DNA of 64,000 bases from Oceaniferula flava (GCF_016811075.1 NZ_JAFBGL010000006.1:62001-126000); one strand, 5' to 3'. Counted from the first letter of the stretch, positions 34,494 to 43,999 are shown. The notes: generated by a model from the sequence alone, not told the origin. Numbers and translations are program-made.

Positions 34494-37400
34494 ATGAAAT
34501 TGAATCACCTGATCCACCCGGTCACTGCCACTGTGCTGGGCCTTGTTACTGTCAACGCTGCGGAGCTCGAAGAGCAGTTCGCGCCTGATACAAAATGGAA
34601 TAGCTTCGGCAAGCTGGAGGCCGACAAGGAAGGTCTGGTGGTGCGCAGCCAAGGCGACGACCTGCTCGCCAACATCGCGCCGAATGGCAAGTTTGACAAA
34701 GCCGGCTTTCTCCGCAGCAAGGAGAAGTATCAAGATTTCCACCTCAAGATGGAGTTCATGATCCCGAAGGGGGCGGACTCCGGCGTCTACGTCATGGGCC
34801 GCTACGAGATCCAGATTGGCGATAGTGCCGGGAAGAAAGCCACCAGCATCTCAGACCTCGGAGCCATCGCCCAGCGCTGGGACAATCACCGCAATCCGAA
34901 GGGCTTCGAAGGCGTCGCTCCGAAGGTGAATGCCGCCAAGACGGCGGGCGAGTGGCAGACGCTCGAAATCGTTTTCCGCGCACCTCGTTTCGCCAAAGAC
35001 GGCAGCAAGACCCACCACGCGAAGTTCCTCAAGGTGCTGGTCAATGGCCAGCTGGCCCACGAGAACCAGGTGGCCAAAGGGCCGTCGCGCTCAGCTGTGT
35101 TCCAGAATGAGTCCGCCAAGCCGGAATCGATTTTCATCCAGGGGAAGACCAGCCCGGTCGCCATCCGCAAGTTCGAGGTGAAGAAGCTGGAGCTGAGCAC
35201 CGAGGGTGAGCCCGCGCTCAAGGGCAGCGAGGCCGCTCCGCTGGATCGCCAAGGCCAGATGATGATCAATGCCGTCGATTTCGGTAGCAAGGTGTTCCAG
35301 GCGAAAGGTTGCGTCGAGTGCCACAGCACCACCTCAGGCGAGGTGAAAACCGGGCCGTCGCTCTACGGTTTGTTCACTCTGACCGGGAGAAAAACCAAGG
35401 TCTTTGAACCGGGCGAAGGTCACCGCAAGGAGCTGCCTGCGGACCTCGCTTACCTGACATTTTCCATCCGCCGCCCGCACGAGGCGCTTTCGGTGAAGCC
35501 CGATGGCAGCAACCACCTGCCGATCATGCCCGCCTATGATTTCAAGGCGATCAACGACGATGAAATCAACGCGCTCTACAGCTACCTGCTGACCCTGAAC
35601 GAGCCCAAGGACGCAGGTCCGAAGGTGCTCTGGAAGAAGAAGCCGGCCGCCAAGTATCAGCTGGAAAAAGATCCCATCGCCATCCTGATCAAAGACTATC
35701 CGCGCCTGGAGCGGGTCGATATGGGCGAGCACATTTCCGCCCGCGCCTACCACGTCGGCCTGCCCGGCGACATCAGCTACAGCTTCGATCCGCGTAACAT
35801 GGCGATCGCCCAAGTCTGGGACGGCCCGTTCATTCAGAAAAAAGATCAGGTGAGCCGCGGTAAAGGCGGTGCTGCCCAGCCCGGCTACAAGAGCCGCGAT
35901 TACCAGATTTCCAACCTCTTCCAGCCCTTCGATGCCAAGGGGGAATTGGTCGATCTCAGCTACACCTCGCCGCCGGCGATGTTCGACGTCAAGCAGTCGG
36001 AGACATTCGTCAACGACAAGGCGGACTTCATGAAAACCGTCAATGCCTACCCGGCGAAGTTCCTCGGGGTGGACACACCGAAGCAGAAAGTCCCTACCTT
36101 CCGCTACCAGGTGGACGACAATGAAGTGGCCGTGACCGTTAACATCAGCAAGTCCTCCGAGCTGCTGGCCAGCTTTGATCTCAAGCTGAAGTCCGAGCAG
36201 GCTTTCGCCATCCCTGCGGGGAAATTGGACAAGGTGCAGGTCTCCCACGGCGAGCTGCGCGATGGCAAGTGGATCCTGCCCGCCGGCGAGCATTCCGCCG
36301 TCACCTTCAAGGCGACCCTGCCACCGCTGTCCGGCAGCCGTTATCCATCGGACGTCGCCGCCAGCGAGAGCTACGCGCCGCAGAAGCTGCTGTGGCAGCC
36401 ATCGAAAAAAGAGGCCACCTTGCCAGAAGGATACCGCATCGAGGATGGCACGCCGCCCACCGATCCCTTCGGCCGCGAGCTGATGTTCGAGCCTCTCGGC
36501 ATCGAGTTCCATCAGGGCGAAGCCTTCGTCTCCACCCGCACCGCAGGCATCTGGAAAGTGGTCGATGGTGAGTGGCGCTTGTTTGCCGAAGGCGCTTACG
36601 AATCGATCGGTATGGTGGTGAACTCCCCCAATGAGGTGGTGATCGGCGAGAAGGCCGGCCTCACACGCCTGATCGATAGCGATCACGACCACTGGGCGGA
36701 AAAACGCATCAACATCACGGATAAGTTCCGTTTCAATGGCGGCTACCACGAGTATCTGCACGGGCCGATCAAGTACAATGGCAACTACCTCTTCACCCTC
36801 AACCTCAGCCACGAGGTGATGGGCGCTTACAAGGCGGGAGGCCGCTACATGGGGTCCCGCGGTGGTCTGCGCGGCTGGATGCTCTCGTCCGATGAGCAGG
36901 GGAACACGGAGCTCTACGCCAATGGTTTCCGCAGCCCGGCCGGCCTGGCATTGTCGCCTGAAAATGAAATCGTCTACGCTGAGAACCAGGGTGAATTCGT
37001 CGGCACCTCGAAGATGTTCAAGGTGCACAAAGGCAAGTTCTACGGCAACCCGACTGGTCTGATCGATCTCCCCGGCAAGAATGTTTCCAGCCCCGATGTC
37101 CAGTGGGATGCGGTCAAGGATAGCCGCGAGCTGCCATTCGTCCTGCTGCCTCACGGCGAGGTGATGAACACCCCCGGATCGCCGGAATTCTTGACCGATA
37201 AGATCAACTTCGGACCTTTCCAAGGCCAGATGTTCCTGGGCGACCAGATGCAGTCGAACATTTACCGCATCGACTCCCAAGTGGTCGATGGCCAGGAGCA
37301 AGCGGTCGCCATTCCCTTCGCCGAGGGACTGGAATCCGGCGCTGTGAGAATCCGTTTCAACCCGGCAGACTCGAGCCTCTGGATCGGCCAGACTGGTCGT

Positions 37401-37826
37401 GGCTGGCGCGCGCTCGGTGGTCAGCTCGCTGCCTTCCAGCGCATCGTTTACGATCCCTCGGTCACCGTGGATGCGATCAAGACGGTGAAAGTCACTGCCG
37501 AGGGCTTCGATATCCACTTCACCCAGCCGCAGTCCGGCGCGGATGAAGCGGCCAACATCGAGTGCGATTCCTGGTATTACATCAACAGCGCGAAATACGG
37601 CTCGCCCCGCGAAGGTGTGCGTAAGGAAAAGGTCAGCAGCACCCGCTGGAATGCCGAGAAGACCATCTGCCACGTCACCCTGGATGATTTCAAAGTGAAG
37701 CGTGCGCAGTCCGATCACAGCGCCCGCGTGTTCCGCCTGAACCTGGCGAACACCGCCTACGGCAAGAAACACGGACCATTTTTATCCAAGGCCTACTACA
37801 CCTTGTATAAGATTCCGAAGAGCTAA
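34494..37826 (+). CDS. Exported DUF1080 - cytochrome c - sorbosone dehydrogenase-like fusion
   Basis: A 1110-residue secreted protein from the ATG at 34494. Signal peptide to about residue 23 (VTATVLGLVTVNA). Domains: residues 25-240, DUF1080/3-keto-disaccharide-hydrolase jellyroll (FLRSKEKYQDFHLKMEFMI, GADSGVYVMGRYEIQI); 255-375, cytochrome c with CVECH and VKTGPSLYGLF; 390-640, a middle domain of unknown role (YHVGLPGDISYSFDPRNMAI); 650-950, a beta-propeller of the glucose/sorbosone dehydrogenase type (IGMVVNSPNEVVIGE, GFRSPAGLALSPENEIVYAE). Such fusions are common in Verrucomicrobia and Planctomycetes. Probable role: binding and oxidation of a sugar coupled to electron transfer; the substrate is unknown. 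It appears to be a single-gene unit. Confidence 0.85.
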   Translation: MKLNHLIHPVTATVLGLVTVNAAELEEQFAPDTKWNSFGKLEADKEGLVVRSQGDDLLANIAPNGKFDKAGFLRSKEKYQDFHLKMEFMIPKGADSGVYVMGRYEIQIGDSAGKKATSISDLGAIAQRWDNHRNPKGFEGVAPKVNAAKTAGEWQTLEIVFRAPRFAKDGSKTHHAKFLKVLVNGQLAHENQVAKGPSRSAVFQNESAKPESIFIQGKTSPVAIRKFEVKKLELSTEGEPALKGSEAAPLDRQGQMMINAVDFGSKVFQAKGCVECHSTTSGEVKTGPSLYGLFTLTGRKTKVFEPGEGHRKELPADLAYLTFSIRRPHEALSVKPDGSNHLPIMPAYDFKAINDDEINALYSYLLTLNEPKDAGPKVLWKKKPAAKYQLEKDPIAILIKDYPRLERVDMGEHISARAYHVGLPGDISYSFDPRNMAIAQVWDGPFIQKKDQVSRGKGGAAQPGYKSRDYQISNLFQPFDAKGELVDLSYTSPPAMFDVKQSETFVNDKADFMKTVNAYPAKFLGVDTPKQKVPTFRYQVDDNEVAVTVNISKSSELLASFDLKLKSEQAFAIPAGKLDKVQVSHGELRDGKWILPAGEHSAVTFKATLPPLSGSRYPSDVAASESYAPQKLLWQPSKKEATLPEGYRIEDGTPPTDPFGRELMFEPLGIEFHQGEAFVSTRTAGIWKVVDGEWRLFAEGAYESIGMVVNSPNEVVIGEKAGLTRLIDSDHDHWAEKRINITDKFRFNGGYHEYLHGPIKYNGNYLFTLNLSHEVMGAYKAGGRYMGSRGGLRGWMLSSDEQGNTELYANGFRSPAGLALSPENEIVYAENQGEFVGTSKMFKVHKGKFYGNPTGLIDLPGKNVSSPDVQWDAVKDSRELPFVLLPHGEVMNTPGSPEFLTDKINFGPFQGQMFLGDQMQSNIYRIDSQVVDGQEQAVAIPFAEGLESGAVRIRFNPADSSLWIGQTGRGWRALGGQLAAFQRIVYDPSVTVDAIKTVKVTAEGFDIHFTQPQSGADEAANIECDSWYYINSAKYGSPREGVRKEKVSSTRWNAEKTICHVTLDDFKVKRAQSDHSARVFRLNLANTAYGKKHGPFLSKAYYTLYKIPKS

Positions 37827-37913
37827 GTGATCGCGGCAGCGTGGAAAAAAGGTGGCCGTCCGCAGCGATGGCCGCTTGACCCGCTGCCGGCATGTCGTAT
37901 CAGTCATGCCATC

Positions 37914-38582
37914 ATGAATCATCTATCTCTGAGAGAGCAAACCGATCAGCAAATCGCCAAAACCCGCGCAGCCAACCCTGACTTCATGGGCGCCGTGGAT
38001 GAGCTGCTGGCCGAGGCCAAATCCTTCCAACGCGGAGCCGAGGCGATCGATCTCGCTCAGAAAGCCCCCGATTTTGAACTGCCGAATGCCCGCGGAGAAT
38101 TGGTCGCCCTCAGCGATCTTCTCGCCTGTGGTCCGGTGGTGGTGACCTTCTATCGCGGCGGCTGGTGCCCGTATTGCAACCTCCAGCTGCAGGCGATGCA
38201 GACTCGCCTCCCCGAGCTGCGCGAGCTCGGTGCCAGCTTGGTGGCCATCAGTCCGCAGAAGCCGGATGCCTCACTGAGCGACGAGGAAAAACAAGAGCTC
38301 AGCTTCTCCGTGCTCAGCGATCAGGACGCCAAGACCGCGGCGAGCTACGGCGTTGCCTGGGAGGTGCCGGAACGCCTGCTCAGCCACATGCGCGACGACC
38401 GGGGGCTCGACCTCGAATCGATCAACGATGGCAATGCCAGCATCCTTCCCATCCCCGCCACCTTTGTGCTCGATGCCGAAGGCGTGGTGCGCTGGCGCTT
38501 TGTCGATGTCGATTACCGCACCCGTGCCGAGCCCCAGGACATCGTCGAGGCCGTGCAGCAGCTGAGCGAGAACGCCGGTTAA
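37914..38582 (+). CDS. Peroxiredoxin-like AhpC/TSA family protein
   Basis: A 222-residue cytoplasmic protein. The ATG at 37914 is chosen because the 29 codons upstream look like leader sequence. The thioredoxin-fold core includes APDFELPNARGELVALSDLL, VVVTFYRGGWCPYCNLQLQA with a CPYC pair, and a C-terminal FVLDAEGVVRWRFVDVDY. The active site is a CxxC rather than the usual PxxxTxxC, so a thioredoxin-type disulfide exchange or a bacterioferritin-comigratory-like peroxidase is possible. It is followed by an oxidoreductase gene, so a stress or redox role is plausible. Confidence 0.8.
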   Translation: MNHLSLREQTDQQIAKTRAANPDFMGAVDELLAEAKSFQRGAEAIDLAQKAPDFELPNARGELVALSDLLACGPVVVTFYRGGWCPYCNLQLQAMQTRLPELRELGASLVAISPQKPDASLSDEEKQELSFSVLSDQDAKTAASYGVAWEVPERLLSHMRDDRGLDLESINDGNASILPIPATFVLDAEGVVRWRFVDVDYRTRAEPQDIVEAVQQLSENAG

Positions 38583-38637
38583 GTCGACGGCCAGTTGTGC
38601 TACCATCCCCATTCAACCCTGAACAATACACAGCCTG

Positions 38638-39648
38638 ATGAAAGCCATCCAATTTATCCGAAACAGCAGCGCAGCTGGATCTGCCATCGATGTCGAGATC
38701 GAGACGCCCACACCCACCGGCCACGATCTCTTGGTCCAGGTGGAGGCCGTGGGGCTGAATCCGGTCGATTACAAAGTCCGCCCCGCCGAGGGTGACGATC
38801 CGAAAATCCTCGGCTTCGATGCCGCAGGGGTGGTGGTCAGTGGTGGCGAGGACACATCGCTTTTCCAGCCGGGAGATCGCGTTTATTACGCCGGCGATGT
38901 CACCCGCCCAGGCAGCAATGCCGAGTATCAGCTGGTGGACGAACGCATCGTGGGCAAGCGCCCCACCTCGCTGGACGCAGCCACCAGCGCCGCCCTACCA
39001 CTCACCGCGCTGACCGCTTGGGAGTCTTTGTTTCACCGCTTGGGCATCGATGTGGATACTCCGGAGAAAAATGCCGGACAGACACTGCTGATCATCGGGG
39101 GTGCCGGTGGTGTGGGATCGATCACCATTCAGCTGGCGAAATTGGCCGGGCTCACTGTGGTGGCGACCGCATCGCGTGAGGAGAGCGCCAGCTGGTGCCG
39201 CAAGCTCGGCGCCGATCACATTATCAATCACCACGAGGACATGCCGGCGCAGCTGAAAGAGCTCGGCCTGGGGATGGTGAATTACATCGCGAACTACAAC
39301 GACATCGATGCCGTCTGGGATGCCATGGGCGAGATGATTGCTCCCCAGGGTGGCATCGTCCTGATCACCGGGAACGAGCAAGCGCTCGATCTCACCGGCC
39401 CGTTCAAGGTGAAGTCGGTGTCGATCTGTTGGGAGTTCATGTTCACTCGCTCGATGTTCAGCACTCCGGACATGATCGAGCAGCACCACATTCTCAACCG
39501 CGTGACGGAGCTGGTCGATGCCGGGCAACTCATCGCCACCGCCAACGATCAGCTGAGCCCGATCCAGGCCGAGAACATCCTCGAAGGCCACCGCCGGATG
39601 GAGGCGAAGTCGGCGATTGGAAAGCTCACGGTCTCCGGCTGGGACTAA
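38638..39648 (+). CDS. Zinc-type alcohol dehydrogenase-like / quinone oxidoreductase family protein
   Basis: A 336-residue medium-chain dehydrogenase/reductase. The GroES-like half has GHDLLVQVEAVGLNPVDYKV and ILGFDAAGVVVSGG. The Rossmann half has LLIIGGAGGVGSITIQLAKL, a glycine-rich NAD(P)H loop, and VVATASREESASWCRKLGAD. The structural zinc cysteines are absent, as in the quinone reductase branch (MDR family TIGR02817, from memory). Likely a cytoplasmic NADPH-dependent reductase of quinones or unsaturated carbonyls. It starts 55 nt after the peroxiredoxin-like gene. Confidence 0.88.
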   Translation: MKAIQFIRNSSAAGSAIDVEIETPTPTGHDLLVQVEAVGLNPVDYKVRPAEGDDPKILGFDAAGVVVSGGEDTSLFQPGDRVYYAGDVTRPGSNAEYQLVDERIVGKRPTSLDAATSAALPLTALTAWESLFHRLGIDVDTPEKNAGQTLLIIGGAGGVGSITIQLAKLAGLTVVATASREESASWCRKLGADHIINHHEDMPAQLKELGLGMVNYIANYNDIDAVWDAMGEMIAPQGGIVLITGNEQALDLTGPFKVKSVSICWEFMFTRSMFSTPDMIEQHHILNRVTELVDAGQLIATANDQLSPIQAENILEGHRRMEAKSAIGKLTVSGWD

Positions 39649-39735
39649 GCGTCAGATGGCAGTTAGGGGCCGCGCGCCGGGGGGATCTCAAGATTCCTCC
39701 TTGCGAGCAGGGGAAGCCTGCACGAGCATGTTGGT

Positions 39736-40272
39736 ATGATTCCCCTAGCCATGTTTGTTTCGCACCCCACTCTCGATCTCATCCTGCGCGGCCTGATCCT
39801 GACCACCGTGGGGCTGGTTTGGGTTGTTTTGTTAGTGCGGGTGAATGGTCTGCGCTCGTTTTCCAAGATGACGAACTTTGACTTCGTCATGACGGTGGCG
39901 GTGGGCTCTTTGTTAGCCGGTGCCAGCCAGGCCACCAACTGGTCAGGTTTCGTGCAGAGCATCATTGCTATGGCGGCACTCTTTATCGTCCAGCGACTCG
40001 CCGCCAGCCTGCGCAAGCGCTCGGACACCGCCGAGGACCTGATGCAGAATGAGCCGGTGATCCTGATGCGTGACGGTGCCATCATCGAGAAGGCGCTCAG
40101 TGCCACCCGAGTTTCCCGCAGCGATCTGATGGCGAAGCTGCGCGAGGCAAATGTGCTGGATCTCCAGGAGGTCCGCGCCGTCGTGCTGGAAACCACCGGC
40201 GATATCTCGGTGCTGCACGGCGAATCCTGCGCGGAGGATCTGCTGACCGGCACCCGCTGCATCGACGAGTAG
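39736..40272 (+). CDS. DUF421 (YetF-like) membrane protein
   Basis: A 178-residue protein with three N-terminal helices (LILTTVGLVWVVLLVRVNGL, FDFVMTVAVGSLLAG, FVQSIIAMAALFIVQRLAA) and a small cytosolic domain. The blocks RSFSKMTNFDFVMTVAVGSLL, EPVILMRDGAIIEKAL and REANVLDLQEVRAVVLETTG are diagnostic of DUF421/YetF. Its function is unclear; in Bacillus the family is linked to spore and membrane processes. There is an in-frame ATG six codons in (residue 6). Confidence 0.85.
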   Translation: MIPLAMFVSHPTLDLILRGLILTTVGLVWVVLLVRVNGLRSFSKMTNFDFVMTVAVGSLLAGASQATNWSGFVQSIIAMAALFIVQRLAASLRKRSDTAEDLMQNEPVILMRDGAIIEKALSATRVSRSDLMAKLREANVLDLQEVRAVVLETTGDISVLHGESCAEDLLTGTRCIDE

Positions 40273-40315
40273 ACGGCTGAAATTTCATCCCACAAACAGC
40301 CCCCACTAACATCTC

Positions 40316-40723
40316 ATGAGCAAGTGCCCCTGGTCAGATCCGGAGAAAATCGCCGCCCTGAGCCGAACGGAAATTGGCGAGCAGCTGGCGGCACGCGTGG
40401 CGGCCCAACTGGTGGCGGACAACGGCCAAGCTGGCATTTGGCAGAGTCATCAAAGTTACTGCGGCCACGGCCTGGTTTTTGCGGACGGAAAGATCTGCCT
40501 GGTGTCGGTTCATGATGGCGATGTGCTCTACGGGCCAAGGTTGTTAGAATGGCAGCAGCCCGACACCTTCGTCATCTGGCTCAGCCGACAAAGTGACTTC
40601 ACGCTATCGGGGGCCGATCGCAGCGTGCCGGAACTTTTCACCAAGTCACGGTTCCGGCGCAACAACCAGCGGCTGACGCGCGCCAAGCTGGAGCATTATG
40701 TGTTAGACTCGGCAGGCCGCTGA
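40316..40723 (+). CDS. Small hypothetical protein
   Basis: A 135-residue soluble protein with no signal peptide. Trp-rich with short helices and strands (IWQSHQSYCGHGLVFADGK, VLYGPRLLEWQQPDTFVIWL). No family recognised. Codon use and GC content match the neighbours, so it is probably a native gene. It lies 43 nt after the YetF-like gene on the same strand. Confidence 0.65.
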   Translation: MSKCPWSDPEKIAALSRTEIGEQLAARVAAQLVADNGQAGIWQSHQSYCGHGLVFADGKICLVSVHDGDVLYGPRLLEWQQPDTFVIWLSRQSDFTLSGADRSVPELFTKSRFRRNNQRLTRAKLEHYVLDSAGR

Positions 40724-40799
40724 GCCATCGCTGCGTTTGTGCAAAGAACTCCTTGCAGTTCGATCAGGATAGGAGATTCTATCGCCAGTTTTATATCTG

Positions 40800-41708
40800 A
40801 TGAACGAGCTCGAAACGAACACAGCCCTCCGCGAAGGGATGAAGGGGTATGGCCTGGTGATCCTGGCTGGCGTGCTCTATGCCATCGCCCTGAAATACTT
40901 TGTGCTCCCGTCCAAGGTGATCCTAACAGGCACCGAAGGGATTGCCACGGCGCTCTCGTATTACTTCGAGAGCTACGCCCTGTTCATCACCCTCTACGTG
41001 ATCTTCCAGGCCGGGCTGCTTTGTTTTGCCTTCACCAAGGTAGGGCGGGTGTTTGCCCTGCGCTCGATGGTGGTGGTCGGCACCGTGGTGCTTGGCTTGA
41101 TTGTGCTGCCGGAGCTTCGCTTTGCCGATCCAGAACCGCAGAACGAACGGATCATTCTGGTGCTGTTCGGGGGCATCCTCGCCGGCGTCGCCAAGGCGAT
41201 GGCTTTCCAAAATCGGGGGTCGACCGGTGATGAGGACATCCTCGGCGCTTACTTTGCCATCAAGTATCTGAAACCTGTGGGTTCGATTGCGGTGATCTCA
41301 TCGATCGGCTCCACGGCATTCGGATTGAGCATGGATTTCTTGAAAAATGGTGACTTCGAAACGGTGATCAACACCCTGATGTACACCTGCATTTACATCT
41401 TCGTCTCCGCCGAGATGCTCAATAACCTCTACCGGAAATTCAAGATCACCATGCTGGCGGTGATTTCCAAAGACCACAAGACGGTGGCGGCATCCATCAC
41501 GGCCACCTCAGCGCACCGGACCTATTCGTTGCACGAGTCCACCGGTGGCCACAGCCAGGAATCCTTCCGCGTGATCCGCACCATCATCACCCACGAGGAG
41601 CTGCCGCAGATGATCGCCGCGGTGCAGGCTGCCGATCCGGAGTGTTTTTACTACTACCACGATATCGAGGGGATCTCCTCCCGCTACTACATCTCGCCCA
41701 TCGGTTAG
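40800..41708 (+). CDS. YitT-family membrane protein (DUF161 + DUF2179)
   Basis: A 302-residue protein with five to six helices at residues 15-215 (GLVILAGVLYAIALKYFVLP, ITLYVIFQAGLLCFAF, IILVLFGGILAGVAKAMAF) and a C-terminal DUF2179 cytosolic domain (ITATSAHRTYSLHESTGGHS, FRVIRTIITHEELPQMIAAV, FYYYHDIEGISSRYYISPIG). The YitT signature VLPSKVILTGTEGIATALSY is clear. Family function is not established; a transporter or an anion-sensing role is suggested by the fold. A short dyad follows the gene. Confidence 0.88.
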   Translation: MNELETNTALREGMKGYGLVILAGVLYAIALKYFVLPSKVILTGTEGIATALSYYFESYALFITLYVIFQAGLLCFAFTKVGRVFALRSMVVVGTVVLGLIVLPELRFADPEPQNERIILVLFGGILAGVAKAMAFQNRGSTGDEDILGAYFAIKYLKPVGSIAVISSIGSTAFGLSMDFLKNGDFETVINTLMYTCIYIFVSAEMLNNLYRKFKITMLAVISKDHKTVAASITATSAHRTYSLHESTGGHSQESFRVIRTIITHEELPQMIAAVQAADPECFYYYHDIEGISSRYYISPIG

Positions 41709-41717
41709 ATCCGCGGC

Positions 41718-41735
41718 GAGACCTGAGCAGGTCTC
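41718..41735 (+). terminator. Possible terminator hairpin between convergent genes
   Basis: GAGACCTG (41718-41725) and CAGGTCTC (41728-41735) are perfect arms; only AG lies between them, so the real loop must open a pair or two. The tail is AGATTTATT, not a full T-tract, so termination is plausible but not certain. Confidence 0.4.
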
Positions 41736-41771
41736 AGATTTATTGAAAAGCGGCGCGTCTGCTGCGTCCGC

Positions 41772-42974
41772 TTACTTCTTCGGCGCAGCTTGCTCTCTGG
41801 CTTCACGCTGCCACTTGGACAGGTCCTTGAGCGTGGGGAGGCTGCCTTCATGGACGGATTTGGCAAAGCGTCCGTAGGGTTGGATGGGCAATGCTCTTCC
41901 CACGGCGAAGGCCTTGGCTGCTGCCACACCCTGCTTGGCGGTCATGGCTGCGTCTTCCTTGTTTCCGAGACGCCATTGGTGGATGCTCAGGCTGACAAAG
42001 TGGTTCGGACCGATGGGCGATTCGTTGCGCAGGACGTAGTCGGCGTAGAGTGGCACGAAGGCTTTCATGAAGTCCTCCGGATACCCGTGCTGCTCACTGC
42101 GAGCGAGCCGCATGCCGGTCATCGAGATGAACGAGTTCTTGGTCTCACTCACAGGCATCTCCTTGAGCTCAGTCACGGCCGCTGGCCAATCTTTGCAAAC
42201 AATCAGCACCCAGAGCTCGAGGATCGGGATCTCGGGGTGAGCGGAGTCGATGCCTTTGAGCTGCTTGAGTAGGGTGCTCATCTTGGCGGCGTCTTGCTTG
42301 TTCCTGGCGTTGTAGATGGCTTGCACCAGTTGCTTGGTTTTCCCCTGCTGGTTCTGGGCGGATAGCAGGGTGTTTGCGCCTTGCTGGGCCCCCTCGTCAC
42401 CGGCGAGCAGGGTCTCGATCAGTTGGTCCGTGAGCCGGGAAGCCTGGGTGGACGCCAGCAGTTTGCCATTTCTGACGATGAATGCATGGGGGATGGATTT
42501 CACGCCGGCGGCCTTCAGCCATTCGCTCTCGAATGCCGAGCCCTTACCGGTGAAGGCAACCGGATACGACATCTTGGCGCCCTTGAATTTGACGAATTTT
42601 TCCACCTTGGCCTGATCGTCCTCCCAGACGCTCATGCCGTAGACCCGCAGCCCCTTGTCGTAGTATTTTTTGTGCAGTTCGTTGACGTGGGGGATCATCA
42701 TGATGCAGGGGCCGCACCACGTCGCCCAGCACTCGAAGATGTAGACTTTGCCCGGTTCAAAGGCTTTGGGTCCCTCGCCCTGCACCCAGGTGGCCTGGGT
42801 GATGGCGGACAGGCTGACTTCAGAGCCCGCGACCACGCTAGCTTTGGTCGCCGCCTGCTGGGCACCGACGGGGGCAGCCGCCATGACCGTAGAGGCAAGC
42901 AGCAGGCTCAGCCGGAAAAATGGAGTCAGGGAGGCAGAAAAAATCGAGCGTGAAGCTGCGTGGATCGTGGTCAT
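41772..42974 (-). CDS. Exported TlpA-like thioredoxin-fold protein
   Basis: A 400-residue secreted protein from the ATG at 42974; a start at 43013 would spoil the signal peptide. Signal core LSLLLASTVMAAAPVGA. The thioredoxin domain (residues 50-190) has YIFECWATWCGPCIMMIPHV with the CGPC active site, KFVKFKGAKMSYPVAFTGKG and IPHAFIVRNGK with the cis-proline. A C-terminal helical, TPR-like region of about 190 residues is atypical for plain TlpA (LLSAQNQQGKTKQLVQAIYN, MSTLLKQLKGIDSA). Likely an envelope thiol-disulfide reductase, perhaps serving cytochrome c maturation. Confidence 0.85.
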   Translation of the reverse strand: MTTIHAASRSIFSASLTPFFRLSLLLASTVMAAAPVGAQQAATKASVVAGSEVSLSAITQATWVQGEGPKAFEPGKVYIFECWATWCGPCIMMIPHVNELHKKYYDKGLRVYGMSVWEDDQAKVEKFVKFKGAKMSYPVAFTGKGSAFESEWLKAAGVKSIPHAFIVRNGKLLASTQASRLTDQLIETLLAGDEGAQQGANTLLSAQNQQGKTKQLVQAIYNARNKQDAAKMSTLLKQLKGIDSAHPEIPILELWVLIVCKDWPAAVTELKEMPVSETKNSFISMTGMRLARSEQHGYPEDFMKAFVPLYADYVLRNESPIGPNHFVSLSIHQWRLGNKEDAAMTAKQGVAAAKAFAVGRALPIQPYGRFAKSVHEGSLPTLKDLSKWQREAREQAAPKK

Positions 42975-43148
42975 GATGGTAGCGTGAGTGGAGTGATGGA
43001 GCCCATCGGGCATCCTCGAGAAACAAGGGGCAACTCAAGATGAAGAAACGTGCCATGACAAGGGGCAAATCCCCGGTGGCCAGCCTATGGCGTTGAAAAC
43101 ATCAGAGCTTTCCAGCTGTCCACCACGCTAAGGCGTCCAGCTCCAGGC

Positions 43149-43895
43149 TTAGCCGCGCTTTTTCAGAAGCTTGATAATCGCCTCCGCCGCAGGGGCTGCC
43201 GAGGCTGGGTTTTGGCCGGTGACCAGTCGGTCGGAAACGACCGTGTGAGCTTTGAAGTCCGGGCCGGAGCTGTAGCTTGCTCCCTGGGCCTTGAGTTTGT
43301 CTTCCAGCAGAAATGGCACAGCCTCGGTGAGCCCTACCTTGTCCTCCTCGCTGTTGGTGAAACCGGTGACCTTTTTCCCTTTGATCAACAGCGAGCCATC
43401 AGGGAGCTTCAAGTTGACCAGCGCCGCCGGGCCGTGACAGACGGCCGAGACGATTCCGCCCTGGGCATAGATTTTTCCTGCGATCTCCGAGGCTCCGGGA
43501 GCAGCGGGAAAGTCCCACATCGTGCCGTGTCCGCCGGCGAAGAAGATGGCGGCGTAGTTTTTGGCATCCACATCCTTAAGCACCTTGGTTTGATCGAGCG
43601 CGTTCTGGTAGGTTTTGTCGTTTAAAAATTGCTCGTTCACGGCGTCGGGTGCCTTGGTGCTGCGTGGATCGATCGGCGATTTCCCACCCTTCGGACTGGC
43701 AAAGTCGACCGCATATCCGGCCTGAACAAATTTCTGCCATGGGTGGGTAGCCTCGGCGAGCCACAGCCCGGTCGCTTTTCCATCAGGCATCTTCGCATGG
43801 TTGGTGACCACAATCAAAACGGTCGGCTTATCCGCGGCCGCCTGGGTCAGTGGAATGAGCAGTAAACTGGCAATGAGAGTGAGGAGCGATTTCAT
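43149..43895 (-). CDS. Exported DJ-1/PfpI (Hsp31-like) family protein
   Basis: A 248-residue protein with a signal peptide (LLTLIASLLLIPLTQAA), unusual for this mostly cytoplasmic family. The nucleophile elbow is SAVCHGPAALV with Cys153 and His154, and Glu48 in WLAEATHPW is the family's acidic partner; HGTMWDFPAAPG is also typical. Close relatives of the Hsp31/glyoxalase III branch convert methylglyoxal to lactate without cofactor or act as deglycases. The export signal suggests action in the periplasm, or a lost-signal cytosolic ancestor. Transcribed leftward, possibly as a single gene. Confidence 0.82.
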   Translation of the reverse strand: MKSLLTLIASLLLIPLTQAAADKPTVLIVVTNHAKMPDGKATGLWLAEATHPWQKFVQAGYAVDFASPKGGKSPIDPRSTKAPDAVNEQFLNDKTYQNALDQTKVLKDVDAKNYAAIFFAGGHGTMWDFPAAPGASEIAGKIYAQGGIVSAVCHGPAALVNLKLPDGSLLIKGKKVTGFTNSEEDKVGLTEAVPFLLEDKLKAQGASYSSGPDFKAHTVVSDRLVTGQNPASAAPAAEAIIKLLKKRG

Positions 43896-43999
43896 ATTAA
43901 GGAAACGGAGCCGTGGGAATCATTTGTCTGAGCCCCGAATCCATTTTCCAGCTAGTTACCCGTGCTGCTAGCACTACTTGATCGGCTGGCTCCGAAGGG

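Noticed and set aside
35334-37772. A long leftward open frame (812 codons) opposite the DUF1080-cytochrome gene
   Set aside because: It is the antisense shadow of a real, domain-rich gene in GC-rich DNA. Its translation is His/Arg/Val/Gly-rich with no domain or signal peptide.
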